From Treponema sp. (lineage in GTDB: Bacteria > Spirochaetota > Spirochaetia > Treponematales > Treponemataceae): DNA of 10,760 nt. Within the stretch, counting starts at the first letter, position 1. Each line of letters opens with the position of its first letter. Below the pieces are notes generated by a model that saw only the letters and a list, made by a program, of their open reading frames with translations, made no database searches and was not told the origin of the DNA. The position numbers and the translations under genes are program-made. The stretch is taken from assembly GCA_003455655.1 (NCBI GenBank), contig DMQP01000044.1, positions 1 through 10,760 of the forward strand. Reading direction: 5' to 3'. This document shows positions 7,482 through 10,760 of the stretch, piece by piece.

Positions 7482-8153
7482 CTATTGTAGCACAATTTCA
7501 CGCAATTGGCGATAGGTTTTAAACGAAATATCCGCTTCGGGATTTTTTTTGTTAAAAACCGCTTTTAAGCCCCGCAACAAATATGCAGTCTTCATGCCTG
7601 CACTTGCTGCCCCTCGAACATCATAAGAAGCACTATTTCCCACATAGAGCACTTGCTGAGGTTCAAGACCAAGCTGACGGGCAAGTTCTTTAAAAGAATG
7701 AGCAGATGGTTTAAGCATACCGTATTCTTCACTTCCCGCACACACATCACACATCTGTCTAATTCCCCAAATATCACCTTTTTGCGATGGAGGAAAATCA
7801 GAAAGAATTGCTATTTTTAATCCTGCATCCTTAAAAGCTTTAATTGTTTCTACTGCTTCAGGAAAAGGATCTATGTGATTAAAATAAGGCTGTAATCCTT
7901 TGTAGGAAATGGAATCAATAAGTTTGTAGGCTTTTTCTTTGCTTACATGCATTTGCTTTCCTAACTGTTCTGCCTGAAAGTCATAAAAATCTGCAACAGG
8001 CTGCATGAATCTGAGGCGTCTGCGCAAAATTCCGTAATGACTATAATAATACAGGTGCCTTAAAAAATGAAAGGGAATACGAACATAGAGTTTCCACTGT
8101 GCATAGAGCGTACCATCTATGTCAAAGGCAACAGCTTTTACATCCTTAAACAT
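7482..8153 (-). CDS. HAD-superfamily hydrolase (probable small-molecule phosphatase)
   Basis: A 223-residue cytoplasmic protein with the haloacid dehalogenase fold. Motif I is FDIDGTLY, with nucleophile D11 and general acid/base D13; motif II is the Ser of ILSD (S118); motif III is the Lys of MLKPS (K148); motif IV is YVGNSASYDVRGA, where the first acidic position is Asn (N173) and D178 is kept. The insertion between motif I and about residue 95 is a helical C1-type cap, unusually rich in aromatic and basic residues (RIPFHFLRHLYYYSHYG, residues 25-41). Length and motifs resemble phosphoglycolate phosphatase and YjjG-like enzymes, but the substrate cannot be read from the sequence. The ATG start has no Shine-Dalgarno and sits six bases after a -10 box. 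The gene lies 39 bp before the coiled-coil gene on the same strand. Confidence 0.9.
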   Translation of the reverse strand: MFKDVKAVAFDIDGTLYAQWKLYVRIPFHFLRHLYYYSHYGILRRRLRFMQPVADFYDFQAEQLGKQMHVSKEKAYKLIDSISYKGLQPYFNHIDPFPEAVETIKAFKDAGLKIAILSDFPPSQKGDIWGIRQMCDVCAGSEEYGMLKPSAHSFKELARQLGLEPQQVLYVGNSASYDVRGAASAGMKTAYLLRGLKAVFNKKNPEADISFKTYRQLREIVLQ

Positions 8154-8159
8154 AAGAAC

Positions 8160-8189
8160 AGTATACTATATAAATTCGCGGAATGTCTA
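8160..8189 (-). promoter_or_regulatory. Sigma-70-type promoter of the HAD gene (-35 TAGACA, 18 bp, -10 TATACT), predicted leaderless
   Basis: On the minus strand TAGACA (five of six to consensus) at 8189-8184 is followed, 18 bp on, by TATACT (five of six) at 8165-8160. Six bases, GTTCTT, separate the -10 box from the HAD ATG at 8153, and no Shine-Dalgarno is present, so transcription should begin at or beside the start codon. A second -10-like string, TATAGT, overlaps at 8170-8165 and could instead give a leader of about five bases. It would drive the HAD gene and the coiled-coil gene. Confidence 0.65.
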
Positions 8190-8211
8190 CGATAAAATGC
8201 CTAAAAGCTCA

Positions 8212-9588
8212 TTATTGTGGGAAAAAGTTTCCGTTTGTTTTTACCCGTGACAAATGCACAAAACTGTTTGGATACTGCAGAATAAAACGTTCAAGCGGTA
8301 TCTGTCTTCCCTTTTCAAACACATAACAACCGAAGCGACCAAAATCATCAAAATACGGAATAAGGACAGCACATTCGTTAAAGACCATTTCGTCTGCTAC
8401 AAGTGTTGAACTTTGACGAATTGCCGCAAGATACATGTAAGAAGGTTCTGTAACGGCAAGCACATAAAGTAAACTCTTAAGTTTTTTGATTGCATAGCCA
8501 GTGTTGGGAATATAACCAGACGACTGAACAACCATTCCGTTCATAACATCTGCGGCAAAGGGTTCAATGGTTACATCAGTGCCACCGGTTTCGTATGTAT
8601 AATTTTTGCGAGTACGAACAGAAAGAATTGTAGCTGCAAGGTTACGAGTCCAGTCGAGTGAAAAAGAAAGATTTCGTTCCTGCGACAAAACTCCGTTTTT
8701 ACTAAGAGTTCCGTAGTCAACCGTATGATTTAATAGTTCTGGTATGGAAGTACCGCGTCCTGCAAGAGGAGTTACAAAACCATCGATAATCCATTTAAGA
8801 AATCCCGCACCGCTCAGTGTAAGACGATCTGCATAGGAAGTTGCAACAGAATCTTCATTCATAGGATTTCCGCTCATGATGTCGTACAGAATTCCGTATT
8901 CGTTGTAAGAAGCGTTTTCTGCGTAATCAATAAAGCCCAATCTGCTTTTTATGGTTTCTGCAACTTGAACACTTTCCCTATACACTCCCTGTTGAGCCGT
9001 TACTTTTTTCCAAGGAAGCGTGCTGCGAGTCCATGTGTATATATCAGAAAAAGATGCGGTATAGATGCGAGAAAATGCAACACCCACTGGCACAGAACGA
9101 GCTGCATAAGAACCAAAGACTAACATATCGGCATAACAGCGGCTTTGATTTCCTTCAGACGGACGAAATTGAATGTAGACTTCTGCATCTGCATTAAAGT
9201 ACCAAACAATGCGTTTTGCGTCTCCACTTTGCTTGTCGCGGTAAAGAACCCATCCACCGGGAGAACCAGCTCTAAATTCTTCTTGACGCTCGGTATGACT
9301 TTGTTTTCCGTTTTCTATAACATCAACATCATTAAAAGTTTGGGGAGCTACAATGACAAGAAATTCATCCATTCCCTCTTCCATGCGAACTTGAAAAAGC
9401 TCACCGACATCGTTGGTATGAAGTTCTCTGTTTTTAACCTGCACTTCTGTAAAGGGAGCTGTTATCCATGAAGAAACAATAGACTTACGAATTGAACTTG
9501 AGTCAGGAACATTCATGGAATTATACTGAGCATGCAGTGACAGTAAAGTCACAAAGAGCATGCAAGTACAGATTAAAAATTTACGCAT
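8212..9588 (-). CDS. Exported protein of unknown function
   Basis: A 458-residue protein beginning with a clear signal peptide: MRKF, a hydrophobic core to about residue 18, and a probable signal peptidase I site after LHA (cleavage 20/21, mature N terminus QYNSMN). No lipobox is present; the Cys at 7 and 9 lie too early. The mature part looks globular with mixed alpha/beta character and no further membrane segment. I recognise no family or catalytic motif; noticeable stretches are GGWVLYRDK and VWYFNADAEVYIQFRP in the first third and VLIPYFDDFGRFGCYVFEKG near the end. The periplasm or outer envelope is the expected location. The start is supported by the G-rich stretch GGGGGAAGG just before the ATG. 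It follows the activase-related gene by 20 bp and is probably in its operon, but nothing ties the two functionally. Confidence 0.8.
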   Translation of the reverse strand: MRKFLICTCMLFVTLLSLHAQYNSMNVPDSSSIRKSIVSSWITAPFTEVQVKNRELHTNDVGELFQVRMEEGMDEFLVIVAPQTFNDVDVIENGKQSHTERQEEFRAGSPGGWVLYRDKQSGDAKRIVWYFNADAEVYIQFRPSEGNQSRCYADMLVFGSYAARSVPVGVAFSRIYTASFSDIYTWTRSTLPWKKVTAQQGVYRESVQVAETIKSRLGFIDYAENASYNEYGILYDIMSGNPMNEDSVATSYADRLTLSGAGFLKWIIDGFVTPLAGRGTSIPELLNHTVDYGTLSKNGVLSQERNLSFSLDWTRNLAATILSVRTRKNYTYETGGTDVTIEPFAADVMNGMVVQSSGYIPNTGYAIKKLKSLLYVLAVTEPSYMYLAAIRQSSTLVADEMVFNECAVLIPYFDDFGRFGCYVFEKGRQIPLERFILQYPNSFVHLSRVKTNGNFFPQ

Positions 9589-9608
9589 TACCTTCCCCCA
9601 AAAAGACT

Positions 9609-10760
9609 TTAGTGTTGTCCGCCAGTGCCAGTTGCAGGAACACTTTGTGGATCGACAGGATCTGTATCTACAAAACTGCTACCTTCTGCAAGTTGCACTT
9701 GTGGCATAACAATTGTTCCGTCTGGTGCATGAATTTTTCCGTCAGCCTCTTCGTCAGGATGTGAACCTGCTGGGGCGTTACTTAAAAGCAGTTTGAGGCG
9801 GTTTAGCTGATTAACTTCACTAGAACCCGGATCGTAGTCGATTGCAGAAATGTTTGCTCCAGGGAAGCGGTGCCTGAGTTCTTTTATCATTCCCTTACCC
9901 GTAACATGGTTTGGAAGACAAGCAAAAGGCTGTACACACGCAATGCTCGGAACGCCAGAATGAATAAGTTCTACCATTTCTGCAGTCAGGAACCAACCTT
10001 CACCAGTGATGTTGCCCAACTGAACTATGTCATCAACGCCTTTCATCAGTTCGTAAATAGAACTTGGTGGTTCAAAGCGGTGACTCTTCTTAAACTGTCG
10101 CTTCATGTACGAACGGTACCGCTCTAAAAACCACACAAAGAGCCGAGCGTTACGTTCTGTTTTCTTTGGGAAGGCCAGCTGTTCGTGGCGGAAAATGCCC
10201 GTACTGAATGAATAGAAGAAAAAGTCTGCTAAATCGGGCATGACACATTCTGCACCTTCACGCTCAATTGTTTCTACAATCTGATTATTTGCGGTGGGAT
10301 GGAACTTAACAAGAATTTCTCCTACAACGCCAACACGCGGTTTTTTAACAGGGCGCAGTGGCAGTTTATCAAAGTCACGAATAATGCCTTTAATAAGTTT
10401 GTGATACTTCCTGAAAGAATGACTTTTAAGTGCCACTTGTGCTTTACCATTCCATTTTTCGTAGAGTGCATTTGCACTTCCCGGAACAGCTTCGTAGGGA
10501 CGAGTTCGGTAAAGAACACGCATAAGCACATCACCAATCATAATAGAACGCAACATTCCATCAAGCAGTGCAGGCGTAATCTTAAAGCCGGGGTTCTTTT
10601 CAAAACCCTGTGCACTCAAACTAATAACAGGAACTTGTGAAAGACCTGCATCATTTAAAGCTCTTCGTATAAAGCCAATGTAGTTTGTAGCACGACAACC
10701 GCCACCTGTTTGGGTTATGATAAGACTGGTATGGTTTACATCATATTTTCCGCTCTGAAG
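9609..10760 (-). CDS. 2-hydroxyacyl-CoA dehydratase / activase-related protein, C-terminal part (5' end outside window)
   Basis: The frame is open from TAA at 9609-9611 to the window edge, giving 383 residues; the TTG at 10617-10619 is internal, because strongly conserved sequence precedes it. Family motifs of the large acyl-CoA dehydratase activase-related proteins (HgdC/BadFG-like ATPase domains fused to an HgdB-like part) are QTGGGCRATNY (residues 17-27, Cys22), VISLSAQGFEKNPGF, GEILVKFHPTANN (147-159), TGEGWFLTAEM, CVQPFACLPNHVTGKGM with Cys275 and Cys281, and DYDPGSSEVNQLNR. In relatives, such cysteines are taken to hold a [4Fe-4S] cluster; the family transfers electrons with ATP hydrolysis, but the substrate of this fused type is unknown. 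Full-length relatives are usually well over 1000 residues, so the ATPase domains should lie upstream. From residue ~329 the protein ends in a Pro-, Gly- and Asp-rich tail that looks disordered. Confidence 0.88.
   Translation of the reverse strand, partial: LQSGKYDVNHTSLIITQTGGGCRATNYIGFIRRALNDAGLSQVPVISLSAQGFEKNPGFKITPALLDGMLRSIMIGDVLMRVLYRTRPYEAVPGSANALYEKWNGKAQVALKSHSFRKYHKLIKGIIRDFDKLPLRPVKKPRVGVVGEILVKFHPTANNQIVETIEREGAECVMPDLADFFFYSFSTGIFRHEQLAFPKKTERNARLFVWFLERYRSYMKRQFKKSHRFEPPSSIYELMKGVDDIVQLGNITGEGWFLTAEMVELIHSGVPSIACVQPFACLPNHVTGKGMIKELRHRFPGANISAIDYDPGSSEVNQLNRLKLLLSNAPAGSHPDEEADGKIHAPDGTIVMPQVQLAEGSSFVDTDPVDPQSVPATGTGGQH

Noticed and set aside
10617..10619. TTG as the start of the activase-related gene
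   Set aside because: The 47 codons before it are open and hold the conserved QTGGGCRATNY motif, so the gene runs off the window edge.

Overview
The window reads as chromosomal housekeeping and envelope DNA of a spirochaete, most likely a Treponema-like organism. The grounds are a CarD regulator with a very acidic tail followed directly by a fused IspDF enzyme, a giant membrane-anchored coiled-coil protein of the spirochaete 'SpiroCoCo' type, an NADase-type glycan-binding domain protein, and an AT-leaning base composition. The species cannot be fixed from this sequence alone. I see no insertion sequence, phage gene, CRISPR array, tRNA or rRNA.

Left part, plus strand (1-3075): the 3' end of a gene of unknown full length whose last ~150 residues look like the discoidin-like NADase-type glycan-binding domain; then carD (transcription initiation factor binding RNA polymerase) and ispDF (two steps of the MEP isoprenoid pathway). 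carD has its own strong sigma-70-type promoter, placed so that the transcript should begin at or next to the carD ATG, i.e. a leaderless mRNA. ispDF starts inside the codons of the carD acidic tail, in another frame, with its ribosome-binding site also inside carD, so the two are co-transcribed and probably translationally coupled.

Right part, minus strand (10760 down to 3072): in transcription order, the C-terminal third or less of a large 2-hydroxyacyl-CoA dehydratase/activase-related protein, an exported protein of unknown function, a HAD-family phosphatase with its own probably leaderless promoter, and a 1456-residue coiled-coil protein. The first two genes are 20 bp apart; the HAD and coiled-coil genes are 39 bp apart. 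The coiled-coil gene ends face to face with ispDF, the two stop codons overlapping in four bases, with no intergenic terminator.

The points most worth a second look are the two promoter/start arrangements predicting leaderless mRNAs, a run of about 26 uninterrupted 11-residue (hendecad) repeats in the coiled-coil protein together with its N-terminal membrane anchor and C-terminal helix-turn-helix-like segment, and the overlapping coding arrangement of carD/ispDF. I found nothing resembling a new defence, mobile or RNA-based system. All gaps between genes are under 60 bp, so no gene-free stretch above 300 bases exists here.
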